From assembly GCA_027021325.1 (NCBI GenBank), contig JALUUN010000250.1, positions 1-12,181 on the forward strand: DNA of 12,181 nucleotides, written 5' to 3'. The DNA is from Planctomycetota bacterium. Its GTDB lineage: Bacteria; Planctomycetota; UBA1135. The notes beneath the pieces are model-generated. The model had not been told where the DNA came from. It searched no databases and saw only the letters and a list, made by a program, of their open reading frames with translations. Below are positions 1 to 6,048 of the stretch, piece by piece. Positions within the stretch are counted from its first letter, which is position 1; each line of letters opens with the position of its first letter. Made by a program: the position numbers and the translations under genes.

Positions 1-927
1 CTGTGGCTCCTGTATGGCGGGCTGACCCTGCTGGAGGCGCTGCTCCTGGCCGGAGTCGCCGGCATGGCCCCCTTCGACTCCCTCTGCCACGCCATGACGA
101 CCATGGCAGCCGGAGGGTTCTCCCCTCACCCGCGGTCCGTAGCCGGCTACGGGAATCCGGAGGCGGAGTGGATCCTTGTCGTCTTCATGCTCCTGGGCGG
201 AACCTCCTTCCCTCTGCTCTGGAACGCGCTGACGGGCCGCCTGCGCCTCCTCCTGCGCGACGGGGAGCTGCGCTTCTACCTCCTGGCCTTCGCCCTCGGG
301 GCCGGCGGTACGGCCCTGGTGGTGGCCGGCGGCATCCCCGGCGGAGAAGAGCTGCGCGCCGGCGCCTTCCAGTCGGCAAGTCTGATCTCGAGCACGGGCT
401 ACGCCAGCGTGGACTACAACCTCTGGGGCGACGGCGCCCGCATCCTCCTGGTCTTCGTGATGCTGGTCGGCGGCTGCGCCGGTTCGGCAGCAGGCGGCGC
501 CAAGGCCATCCGCCTGCTGCTCCTCCTGAAGTTCTGCTGGCGGGAGGTCCTCCTGGTCCTCCACCCCCAGGCGGTGGCGCCGGTCCGCTACCGCGGCCGC
601 CCCGTCCCCGGCGAGGCCCTGCGCGCGGTGATCCACGTCGTGGTCGTCTACCTCGCCCTCTACTTCCTCCTCGGGGCGTCCCTGGTCCTCCTCGGCACCG
701 ACCTTGTGACCGGCCTCAGCGCCTCCCTGGCCTGCGTCGGCAACATCGGTCCGGCCTTCGGCCCGGCAGGCCCCATGGGCAGCTACGCCGACCTGCCCTC
801 GATCAGCAAGGTCCTTCTCTCCCTGGGGATGTGGCTGGGCCGCCTGGAAATCGTCGCGGTCCTCGCCCTGCTGAATCCCTCGGTCTGGCGCCTCAGCCGC
901 TGGTCCGAGGCGGTCCCGGGCCGCTGA
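1..927 (+). CDS. trkH: TrkH-family potassium uptake protein (5' truncated)
   Basis: This is the membrane pore subunit of a Trk/Ktr-type K+ uptake system, cut by the window edge. The visible 308 residues are open from base 1. The family is usually about 480-500 aa, so some 170-190 N-terminal residues, including the first selectivity-filter repeat, should lie upstream. Three filter-like segments are visible: TMAAGGFS at visible residues 34-41, SSTGYAS at 130-136 and VGNIGPAF at 246-253. The TrkH signature GGCAGSAAGGAK lies at about 157-168, followed by a basic and hydrophobic stretch. Several hydrophobic helices separate these segments, for example at 57-70, 93-110, 147-160 and 206-232. LGRLEI at 279-284 matches the conserved end of the last pore repeat. 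No TrkA/RCK regulatory subunit is visible, so it may lie upstream. A KtrB-type assignment is also possible. The family call is firm, the exact subtype less so. Confidence 0.93.
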   Translation: MWLLYGGLTLLEALLLAGVAGMAPFDSLCHAMTTMAAGGFSPHPRSVAGYGNPEAEWILVVFMLLGGTSFPLLWNALTGRLRLLLRDGELRFYLLAFALGAGGTALVVAGGIPGGEELRAGAFQSASLISSTGYASVDYNLWGDGARILLVFVMLVGGCAGSAAGGAKAIRLLLLLKFCWREVLLVLHPQAVAPVRYRGRPVPGEALRAVIHVVVVYLALYFLLGASLVLLGTDLVTGLSASLACVGNIGPAFGPAGPMGSYADLPSISKVLLSLGMWLGRLEIVAVLALLNPSVWRLSRWSEAVPGR

Positions 928-977
928 ACCGGAAGTCCCTCCAGAAGGACACGGCTCCCGGCCGATAAGAGCGGGCC

Positions 978-1367
978 ATGTGGAAGCCCGACGCCTACAC
1001 GGCCAGCGTCCTGGACCGGATGGCTCCAGAGGTGCGCCAGACCTACACCCTGGAGCAGATGCAGGCCCTGCAGAAGGCCCTGAACCCGAAGAAGAGCCCC
1101 CACGCCATCGACTTCCGGACGACGATTCCGCTCTGGTTCACCCGGATCTACGTCGTCTTCCTGGTCGGCAAGGACCGCCGTCGTTCGACCCGCCGGGTGG
1201 CCCGGGAGCGCCGCCGGCAGACCCGGAAGCTCGGGGTGATCTTCTTCCTGGTAGGCCTCCTGACCTTCTTTCTCGGCACCGTCTTCCTCCTGGGCTATTT
1301 CCTGAAGTCCGAGCTCGGGATCGACCTCAACAAGCAGCAGCACCTCGAGGACGTGATCCCCAGATAG
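978..1367 (+). CDS. Small single-pass membrane protein, unknown function
   Basis: The product is 129 aa and I do not recognise its function. It has a soluble N-terminus (1-48) and a semi-hydrophobic segment with the pattern PLWFTRIYVVFLVGKDRR at 51-68. An arginine-rich stretch follows (67-84), then one clear transmembrane helix at about 86-109 (VIFFLVGLLTFFLGTVFLLGYF) and a short polar tail. The basic block before the helix favours a cytoplasmic N-terminus. The P-x-x-x-R-x-Y...G-x-D-R-R pattern before a C-terminal helix resembles short membrane proteins I recall from proteobacteria, but I cannot name the family. It starts 50 bp after the trkH stop on the same strand and is followed by a terminator, so it is probably the last gene of the trkH transcript. 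There is no strong Shine-Dalgarno sequence, only an AAGAGCGGG-like stretch just before the ATG. Confidence 0.75.
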   Translation: MWKPDAYTASVLDRMAPEVRQTYTLEQMQALQKALNPKKSPHAIDFRTTIPLWFTRIYVVFLVGKDRRRSTRRVARERRRQTRKLGVIFFLVGLLTFFLGTVFLLGYFLKSELGIDLNKQQHLEDVIPR

Positions 1368-1393
1368 GGTCGGACTCCCTCCCCCTCCCCCTG

Positions 1394-1438
1394 GCCCGGC
1401 CGGAGACGCCGTCCCGTCTCCGGTCGGGCACACTTTTT
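1394..1438 (+). terminator. Intrinsic terminator after the trkH/small membrane protein unit
   Basis: A long inverted repeat pairs 1394-1408 with 1415-1429. The inner nine pairs (CCGGAGACG with CGTCTCCGG) are perfect. Six outer pairs extend it with a single G-U wobble, giving a 15-bp stem with a 6-nt loop (CCGTCC). A run of five T (1434-1438) follows after ACAC. It begins 27 bp after the stop codon at 1367, the right place for a rho-independent terminator of the upstream genes. It separates them from the 1608 gene. Confidence 0.85.
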
Positions 1439-1515
1439 CCCTTCCGGGCCGCTTTCCTCACGGAATCCCGGCCCCCGCCGGGGGGCGCGGCCGCGCGGAG
1501 CAGGTGGATGCGGGT

Positions 1516-1539
1516 GGTTCCGGAAAAACTCCCGGAATC
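1516..1539. repeat. Short inverted repeat in the 240-bp gap upstream of the 1608 gene
   Basis: The gap between genes (1368-1607) holds the terminator above and, further right, an inverted repeat. TTCCGG (1518-1523) and CCGGAA (1532-1537) surround an 8-nt spacer rich in A, and a G-U and a G-C pair at the outside extend it. It lies about 70 bp before the start at 1608, so it could be an operator or part of a promoter region. No convincing -35/-10 pair was found here. The rest of the gap shows nothing I can interpret. Confidence 0.3.
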
Positions 1540-1590
1540 CTCGTCCCCGCCCCGGGCAGAAAGATCGCAGCCCCGCTTCCCAGGACGACT

Positions 1591-1596
1591 AGGAGG
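1591..1596 (+). promoter_or_regulatory. Shine-Dalgarno sequence for the 1608 gene
   Basis: AGGAGG lies 11 nt before the ATG at 1608, inside a purine-rich run that reaches almost to the start codon. It fixes the start of this gene. It is notable because it is the only textbook Shine-Dalgarno sequence at any start in this window. Confidence 0.8.
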
Positions 1597-1607
1597 GAGA
1601 GAGAGCC

Positions 1608-2780
1608 ATGAGTCCGACCCGCCCCTTCGCCCCCGCCGCCGCTTCGCTCCGCTGGTTCCGGCCACGGGCCTGGCTGGCCTGGATCCCGGCGGACGAGGTT
1701 CCGCCGGCGGTCCTCGAGGCCGATCCCGGAGGCGAGACCTCCTGGGCCCTGGGGATCTTCAACGGCGGCCCGCCGCTCCGGGAGCTCAGCCTCCAGATCC
1801 TGGAGGAGGCCTCCGGCAGCCCGCGGCAGTTCCGCTTCGGAAGCCTGGAGGAGGGAGGGGCTGCCTGGCTGCGCGGGTCGGGCTCCGAGAATCCGCCCGC
1901 GGGTCTCTGTCGGATCCAGGCTCGCTCCCTGCACGGATCCCGGGTTTCCTGGGAGGTCCGCCTCGACGATCCTCCGTCGGTTGCCAGCCGGGTCCCGCTT
2001 CGCGTGCGTCAGGCAGGCGGCCGGCCTCTGGGACCCTGCGCTCCCTGGCATCCTCTCGAGATCGCCCGCGAACTCGACCACTGCTCCCTGATCAGCGCGA
2101 CCGAGGACCTGGGCGACGCCAACCGCACGCTCGCCGCCTGGTGCGAGGCGATCCTCCGCCGCCAGGAGCGGGTGCCGAGCCTGCCGGCGGCGGCGGAGAT
2201 GGCCCGGGCCGGCCTGCAGGCGGTCTTCGGCCTGAGCACCGAGGATCTCGAGGAACCGGTCCTCGGCCTGCGCCTGGAGCAGCTTGCCCAGGGCCTGCGA
2301 CGCTGGGCAGAGTACCTCGTGGACCTGCAGCGCCCGCAGCAGCGGCTGCCCTCCGGGGACCTGGCCCTGGCCCTGGTCGAGAACCCTGCCGGCGGACGTC
2401 CCGCCCTCTACCTGTGCAACGAGCAGCAGAACGAGGTCCGGGACCTGGAGGTCGAGGTCTTCGGCCTGCGCTGGTCGGAGCGTCCCTCCGTACGCTGCGC
2501 GCGCACGATCCGCATCCCCCGCCTCGGGCCTCATCAGGTCCAGCGGTTGATCCTCCTGGATCCCGAAGAAGTGGACTCCACCCTGGAATGCACGGTCCGC
2601 TGCCGGGATCCGCGCTTCGAGGCGCCCGTGGAGCACCACGGCTGGTTCCCTGCCGGAGCGATCCGCGACCGCGAGAGCCTGGTGCGCCTGGATCTGCTGG
2701 GGCGGGCCGCAGCCCAGGTCCGTCGCATGGAGCGCGTCGGCCTCGCCGGGGAAGACCCGGATCCGCGGGAAGCCGCCTGA
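1608..2780 (+). CDS. Hypothetical protein with two beta-rich domains around a helical middle
   Basis: The product is 390 aa and I do not recognise it. There is no signal peptide and no transmembrane helix, so it is probably cytoplasmic. Residues about 44-122 look beta-rich (alternating hydrophobic positions with N-G-G turns). Residues about 148-245 are predominantly helical with many Leu, Ala, Glu and Arg. Residues about 250-345 return to a beta-rich pattern, and a helical tail ends at 390. The two beta-rich parts open alike: ALGIFNGGPPLRELSLQIL at 47-65 and ALYLCNEQQNEVRDLEVEV at 266-284. Each has a strand, an Asn-containing turn and a second strand, which suggests an internal duplication. 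An AGGAGG sequence supports the start. It lies between the terminator at 1394-1438 and the convergent peroxidase gene, so it is probably transcribed alone. Codon use matches the neighbours and indicates a real gene. Confidence 0.75.
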   Translation: MSPTRPFAPAAASLRWFRPRAWLAWIPADEVPPAVLEADPGGETSWALGIFNGGPPLRELSLQILEEASGSPRQFRFGSLEEGGAAWLRGSGSENPPAGLCRIQARSLHGSRVSWEVRLDDPPSVASRVPLRVRQAGGRPLGPCAPWHPLEIARELDHCSLISATEDLGDANRTLAAWCEAILRRQERVPSLPAAAEMARAGLQAVFGLSTEDLEEPVLGLRLEQLAQGLRRWAEYLVDLQRPQQRLPSGDLALALVENPAGGRPALYLCNEQQNEVRDLEVEVFGLRWSERPSVRCARTIRIPRLGPHQVQRLILLDPEEVDSTLECTVRCRDPRFEAPVEHHGWFPAGAIRDRESLVRLDLLGRAAAQVRRMERVGLAGEDPDPREAA

Positions 2781-2802
2781 GCCCGGCTCAGTCCCCGGGC
2801 TC
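2779..2802. terminator. Possible bidirectional terminator hairpin between convergent genes
   Basis: GAGCCCGG (2779-2786) pairs perfectly with CCGGGCTC (2795-2802) across an 8-nt loop. The stem overlaps the end of the stop codon of the 1608 gene, and the loop with the right arm covers the stop of the opposing gene. No T-tract follows on either strand, so classical intrinsic termination is uncertain. The position between two convergent genes only 7 bp apart makes a termination or transcript-end role plausible. Confidence 0.35.
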
Positions 2803-3333
2803 CTCGAGGGCGACCCCGAGGCCCGAGGCGATGCGGTTGACGAAGGCGTAGTAGGCCACGATCTCGGCCAGGTGCAGGATGGCGGCGTCCGTGAAGCCGG
2901 CCGCCCGCAAGGCCTCGACATCCTCGCGGCCCACGGCCGAAGGCGCGAGGCTGAGACGCCGCGCATACTCCAGCATGGCCTCCCGCCGCGGCCCGAGACC
3001 GGCCCCGCGCCACCCGGCCTCGAGCCGTTCCAGCAGGGCGTCGTCGCCAAGGGCCCGGGGCAGACCGCGCCGGTGGTGGGTCTCTCAGTAGAAACAGCCG
3101 TTCCAGCGGCTCACCTGCCAGGCCACGAGTTCCCGGTCGGCGAGGTCGAGCCCCTGCCCGGGCCGCATCACCGCCCGATACAGGGCGAGGTGGGCCTGCA
3201 GACCCTCGGGGTGCAGGGAGTGAACCTGGAGGATGTGGTCCACCCGGCCGTTCCGGGGGTCGCGCCCGGCGGCATAGAGCTTCCGCAGTTCCCCCTTCGC
3301 CTCCTCCGGCGGGATGCGCTCGATCCAGGCCAT
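2788..3333 (-). CDS. AhpD-like peroxidase-related selenoprotein (CxxU, in-frame UGA)
   Basis: The product is 181 aa if the UGA at 3085-3087 is read as selenocysteine. The start MAWIERIPPEEAKGELRKLY is typical of the peroxidase-related branch of the AhpD/carboxymuconolactone decarboxylase superfamily (thiol-dependent peroxide reduction, cytoplasmic, usually about 180 aa). The redox motif region reads WNGCFY, then UGA, then ETHHRRGL. Cys80 is the first cysteine, UGA codon 83 falls where relatives have the second (N-x-C-x-Y-C-x-x-H-H), and His86-His87 follow. After the UGA the frame stays open for 98 codons and ends with the family's hallmark helix FVNRIASGLGVALE at about 162-175. The internal ATG at residue 120 cannot start a functional domain. 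A bSECIS-like hairpin follows the UGA. The alternative is a nonsense mutation or sequencing error (TGC to TGA), but the intact downstream frame argues against old decay. It diverges from the symporter gene and has a TAGGGT box 7 nt before its ATG. Confidence 0.87.
3054..3084 (-). promoter_or_regulatory. Candidate bacterial SECIS hairpin downstream of the UGA
   Basis: On the - strand the RNA just after the UGA can fold into a hairpin. Upper pairs are G3071-C3059, G3070-C3060, C3069-G3061 and a G3068-U3062 wobble, with the loop CGGUC (3067-3063). A C-C/G-G lower stem (around 3073-3072 and 3056-3055) extends it across a two-base bulge. The loop's GG lies 19 and 20 nt after the UGA. From memory this is the distance in E. 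coli fdhF, whose SelB-binding hairpin also carries GGUCUG in the same codon register. A competing fold pairs AGACC (3083-3079) with GGUCU (3066-3062). The distance and the GG in the loop fit the known SelB recognition rules, but the stem is short. Confidence 0.6.
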
Positions 3334-3340
3334 GACGGGC

Positions 3341-3346
3341 ACCCTA
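3341..3346 (-). promoter_or_regulatory. -10-like box TAGGGT, 7 nt before the selenoprotein ATG
   Basis: On the - strand TAGGGT is followed by GCCCGTC and the ATG at 3333. No Shine-Dalgarno sequence fits in this space. The spacing suits a -10 element whose transcript starts at or next to the start codon (leaderless mRNA). No good -35 element was seen. Confidence 0.5.
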
Positions 3347-3378
3347 GCAGGGCCTTCCGGCTCCGGCCTGCGCCCGCC

Positions 3379-3384
3379 TAGGAT
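3379..3384 (+). promoter_or_regulatory. -10-like box TAGGAT, 7 nt before the symporter ATG
   Basis: TAGGAT is followed by GCCCGCC and the ATG at 3392. It mirrors the box of the divergent selenoprotein gene almost base for base. It could act as a -10 element for a leaderless transcript. The AGGA inside it, 8 nt from the ATG, could alternatively serve as a weak Shine-Dalgarno sequence, so this site alone does not decide between the two. Confidence 0.45.
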
Positions 3385-3391
3385 GCCCGCC

Positions 3392-4885
3392 ATGCCGTCC
3401 CCGCCCCCGCAGGACGACACCCTCCACTTCGGGACGGCCGACCTCGCGGTCCTCGGCCTCTATCTCCTGCTCCTCCTCGTCCTGGGGCTGTGGAGCAGCC
3501 GCCACCACCGGGACACGGACGGCTACTTCCGGGGCAGCCGGCGCATTCCCTGGTGGGCGACCGGACTCAGCATCTTCGGAACGCAGCTCAGCGCCATCAC
3601 CTTCCTGGCGATCCCGGCCCAGGTCTATCGCACCGACGAGGCCCGCACCGACTGGCGTTACTTCCCGGCCCAGGTCTGCATCCTCCTCGTGGTCCCGGTC
3701 GTCGTGCACTGGTTCCTGCCCGTCTACCGGCGCCTCGACGTCACGAGCGCCTACGAGTACCTCGAAGCCCGCTTCGGCAAGGCCTCTCGCCGGGTAGGCG
3801 CCACGGTCTTCCTGCTCTTCCAGCTCGGCCGCATGGGCATCGTCCTGTTCCTGCCGGCCCTGGCCCTGGCCACGGTCACGGACCTTCCGGTCCTGGCCTC
3901 CATTCTCGGCATGGGGCTGCTCTGTTCCGCCTACACCGTGGCCGGCGGTATCGAGGCGGTCATCTGGACCGACGTTGTCCAGGCCGTCCTCCTCCTCGCC
4001 GGCGCCGGCCTGAGCCTGGTCCTCCTGACCGCCGGCGTCGAGGGCGGCGCGGCCGGGATGTTCGAGCGGGCCGCCGCCCAGGGCCGCCTGACCTGGGCCG
4101 AACTCGACCTGGATCCGGCGCGCCCGGTGCTGTGGGTGGTCCTTCTGGGCAACTTCTTTGCGGTCCTGGTCCCCTACGCCACGGACCAGACCATGATCCA
4201 GCGCTACATGACGACCCCGGACCAGCGCGGCGCGGCCCGGGCTCTCTGGGCGAACGGCTGGCTCACCCTCCCGGCCAGCCTCCTCTTCTACGCCATCGGC
4301 ACGGCCCTGTGGGACTTCTACGCCCACCACCCGGAACGCCTGGGCGAGGAGGTCCAGGCCGATGCGGTCTTCCCGTGGTTCCTCGCCCATGAGCTGCCCA
4401 CGGGGCTCGCCGGGCTGGTGATCGCCGCCGTCTTCGCCGCAGCCATGTCGAGCGTGGACTCCTCCATGAACAGCGTCGCGGCCGTCGTGACCACCGACTT
4501 CCTGGACGGCAAGCGCGGCCTCCGGAGCGCACGCCTCTGGACCCTGGCCGCAGGAGCGGCGGCGACCCTGGTAGCGGTGCTCCTGGCCCTCACCGGGGCC
4601 CGTTCCATGGTCAACGTCTACGTGGAGATCCTCAGCCTGGCCGGCGGCTGCATCGGCGGCCTCTTCCTCCTGGGCGTCCTCACCCGGGAGGTGAAGGAGT
4701 GCGAGGCCCTCCTCGGAACCCTGGCCGGCGGCGGCGCGGCCTTCGCCGTGCGGACCTGGACCGGGATCCACTTCTTCCTCTACGCCGCCATCGGGGTCGG
4801 GGTCAGCTTCGGGACCGGCCTGCTCTTGAGCCGCCTGCGGGCGGTCCTTCCCCGGCGCCTGCACCCGGGAAGGCCGCGGGACTGA
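3392..4885 (+). CDS. Sodium:solute symporter (SSS/SLC5 family)
   Basis: The product is 497 aa, an inner-membrane carrier that drives solute uptake with the Na+ gradient. About 13 hydrophobic helices can be traced, the first at 17-34. Family marks are SIFGTQLSAITFLAIPAQVY at 60-79 in the second helix, the signature YTVAGGIEAVIWTDVVQ at 181-197, and AMSSVDSSMNS at 351-361, where relatives place the Na+-binding serines. The start at 3392 is preferred because the upstream in-frame ATGs (3314, 3383) would overlap the divergent gene or the TAGGAT box. The substrate is not readable from sequence. Neighbouring oxidoreductase and DUF1080 genes suggest a sugar or sugar derivative, since many SSS carriers near such genes move sugars or sialic acids. 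The gene ends 97 bp before the end of the convergent DUF3500 gene, a gap in which I see no convincing terminator. Confidence 0.92.
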   Translation: MPSPPPQDDTLHFGTADLAVLGLYLLLLLVLGLWSSRHHRDTDGYFRGSRRIPWWATGLSIFGTQLSAITFLAIPAQVYRTDEARTDWRYFPAQVCILLVVPVVVHWFLPVYRRLDVTSAYEYLEARFGKASRRVGATVFLLFQLGRMGIVLFLPALALATVTDLPVLASILGMGLLCSAYTVAGGIEAVIWTDVVQAVLLLAGAGLSLVLLTAGVEGGAAGMFERAAAQGRLTWAELDLDPARPVLWVVLLGNFFAVLVPYATDQTMIQRYMTTPDQRGAARALWANGWLTLPASLLFYAIGTALWDFYAHHPERLGEEVQADAVFPWFLAHELPTGLAGLVIAAVFAAAMSSVDSSMNSVAAVVTTDFLDGKRGLRSARLWTLAAGAAATLVAVLLALTGARSMVNVYVEILSLAGGCIGGLFLLGVLTREVKECEALLGTLAGGGAAFAVRTWTGIHFFLYAAIGVGVSFGTGLLLSRLRAVLPRRLHPGRPRD

Positions 4886-4982
4886 GGACCGAGGCCGCCC
4901 TCACTCCTCCGGGGGCGCGAGGCCGGTCCCGGACCCAGAAGGAAGAGGACCAGCCTCCGGCCGGGCGCGGGCAGCAGCGGGT

Positions 4983-6002
4983 TCAGGAGTCTTCCGCGGG
5001 CCCGCCGAACTCCCGGAGCCCGCCCCGCCAGACCGTGTGCACGTGGTTGCCTCCGTTCTGGAAGGCGACGTACTCCAGGATCAGGTCCGGGCCTTCGATC
5101 CGCCAGGCGTGGCGGGCCCCGGGCTCGGCGCTCCCCGCCCAGACGAAGCGGAAGCGGAAGGCCTCGTCGGGCACCCCCAGGAGGCGGTCCCACTCCTGCG
5201 CGGCGAGGGCGGGCTCCAGGCGGTCCACAAAGACCGCGACCAGATCCAGGAAGCGGTCGAACTGCCCGGGGTCGAGGTCCTCGACCTCGAGCCCGAGGGG
5301 ACGGTCCGGCGGGAGGGCGTCCACCCCCGGCCTCATGAGGATCTCCGGCCAGGCCTCGTCAGCGGCGCGGGCGGCGGCGCGCTGATCCGGGGTGAGGGCC
5401 TCGAGAAAGTGGCGGAAGGCCTCCTCCTCCCCGGCCAGGACCTGCAGACCGGCCTGCTCCCCGCTCAGGACGCGGGCGGGATTGCTGCCGAAGAACATGG
5501 GAGTGGGAAAGGCCTCGCCGTCCCGGAAGGTCAGGTTGAGACTCAGGTGGTGGCCCTCGAAGCGCAGGGCCCAGGGCGCCCCACCGCCGGGCTCGCCGTA
5601 GAAGGCGATCCAGTAGCGTTCCGGGTCCCGCTGTTCGGAACCCTCGAGTTCGCGGAGCACCGCCTCCAGGGCCATCACCGCGCTGGCCTTCAAGTAGCCG
5701 GCCTCGCTGAGGACCGAGCGCAGGAGGGCGTGCAGGGCGAGGCGCGCCTCCGGGGACTGCTCGGCCAGGGACAGCCCCTCGCGCGGCCCCGGGACGAAGT
5801 TCCAGCGACGCCGGGAGGGGTCCGCCCAGGGATGCCGGGCCTGGCGGCGGGCAGCGGGTTCCAGGATCTCCAGGAAGGCCCGGGCCTGCTCGGCGGGGCC
5901 GGTCGGCCGCGGAAGCCCCCGCCCGGCGGCGGCGCCGGCGGCCAGGGCCAGGAGCAGGGCCGGGAGAGGGAGAAACAGCCGGCGGAAGAAGGCGCGGGGC
6001 AT
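4983..6002 (-). CDS. Exported DUF3500-domain protein
   Basis: The product is 339 aa with a signal peptide (basic MPRAFFRRLF, then a Leu/Ala-rich core to about residue 26), so it is exported or membrane-attached. The rest matches DUF3500 from end to end: W67..P71..R74..G76 near the N-terminus, LSEAGYLKA at 98-106, RDPERYWIAFYGEP at 125-138, EGHHLSLN at 149-156, TPMFFGSNPA at 167-176 and NGGNHVHTVWR at 316-326. The double His in EGHHLS and the late NHVH motif are conserved and could bind metal or act in catalysis, which is inference because no activity is established to my knowledge. The gene diverges from the oxidoreductase gene at 6049 with only 46 bp between them. A TAGGAT box lies 6 nt before its ATG. 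The family assignment is confident, the function unknown. Confidence 0.88.
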   Translation of the reverse strand: MPRAFFRRLFLPLPALLLALAAGAAAGRGLPRPTGPAEQARAFLEILEPAARRQARHPWADPSRRRWNFVPGPREGLSLAEQSPEARLALHALLRSVLSEAGYLKASAVMALEAVLRELEGSEQRDPERYWIAFYGEPGGGAPWALRFEGHHLSLNLTFRDGEAFPTPMFFGSNPARVLSGEQAGLQVLAGEEEAFRHFLEALTPDQRAAARAADEAWPEILMRPGVDALPPDRPLGLEVEDLDPGQFDRFLDLVAVFVDRLEPALAAQEWDRLLGVPDEAFRFRFVWAGSAEPGARHAWRIEGPDLILEYVAFQNGGNHVHTVWRGGLREFGGPAEDS

Positions 6003-6008
6003 GAACCC

Positions 6009-6014
6009 ATCCTA
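6009..6014 (-). promoter_or_regulatory. -10-like box TAGGAT, 6 nt before the DUF3500 ATG
   Basis: On the - strand TAGGAT is followed by GGGTTC and the ATG at 6002. The gap of six bases is the spacing expected when transcription starts at the A of the start codon. No Shine-Dalgarno sequence is present between box and start. Confidence 0.5.
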
Positions 6015-6033
6015 GAACCGGAGGCACCCTCCC

Positions 6034-6039
6034 TATCCT
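6034..6039 (+). promoter_or_regulatory. -10-like box TATCCT, 9 nt before the oxidoreductase ATG
   Basis: TATCCT lies 9 nt before the ATG at 6049, in the 46-bp region shared with the divergent DUF3500 gene. The bases between it and the start (GGACGCGGC) contain only a weak GGA. A -35 element for this gene would overlap the box of the opposite gene, so the two promoters may interfere. Confidence 0.45.
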
Positions 6040-6048
6040 GGACGCGGC

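Noticed and set aside
2536..2590. Possible frameshift or decay in the 1608 gene
   Set aside because: The frame is open over the full length with uniform codon use, and no homology break can be judged without a known family.
2788..2976. Separate 62-aa gene for the end of the peroxidase-related enzyme
   Set aside because: It starts at an internal Met in the middle of the domain, has no promoter or ribosome site, and is in the same frame as the upstream half across a single UGA.
3085..3087. Plain nonsense mutation making the peroxidase-related gene a pseudogene
   Set aside because: Not excluded, but less likely. The only disruption is a UGA in the Cys column, there are no frameshifts, and the downstream part keeps its hallmark residues.
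3314..3391. Longer N-terminus for the symporter from ATG at 3314 or 3383
   Set aside because: The 3314 start would overlap the divergent coding start, and the added residues are not membrane-like or family-like. The 3383 start lies inside the TAGGAT box.
4886..4982. Terminator between the symporter and DUF3500 genes
   Set aside because: Only short GGCC/GGTCC pairings with large interior loops were found and no T-tract on either strand.
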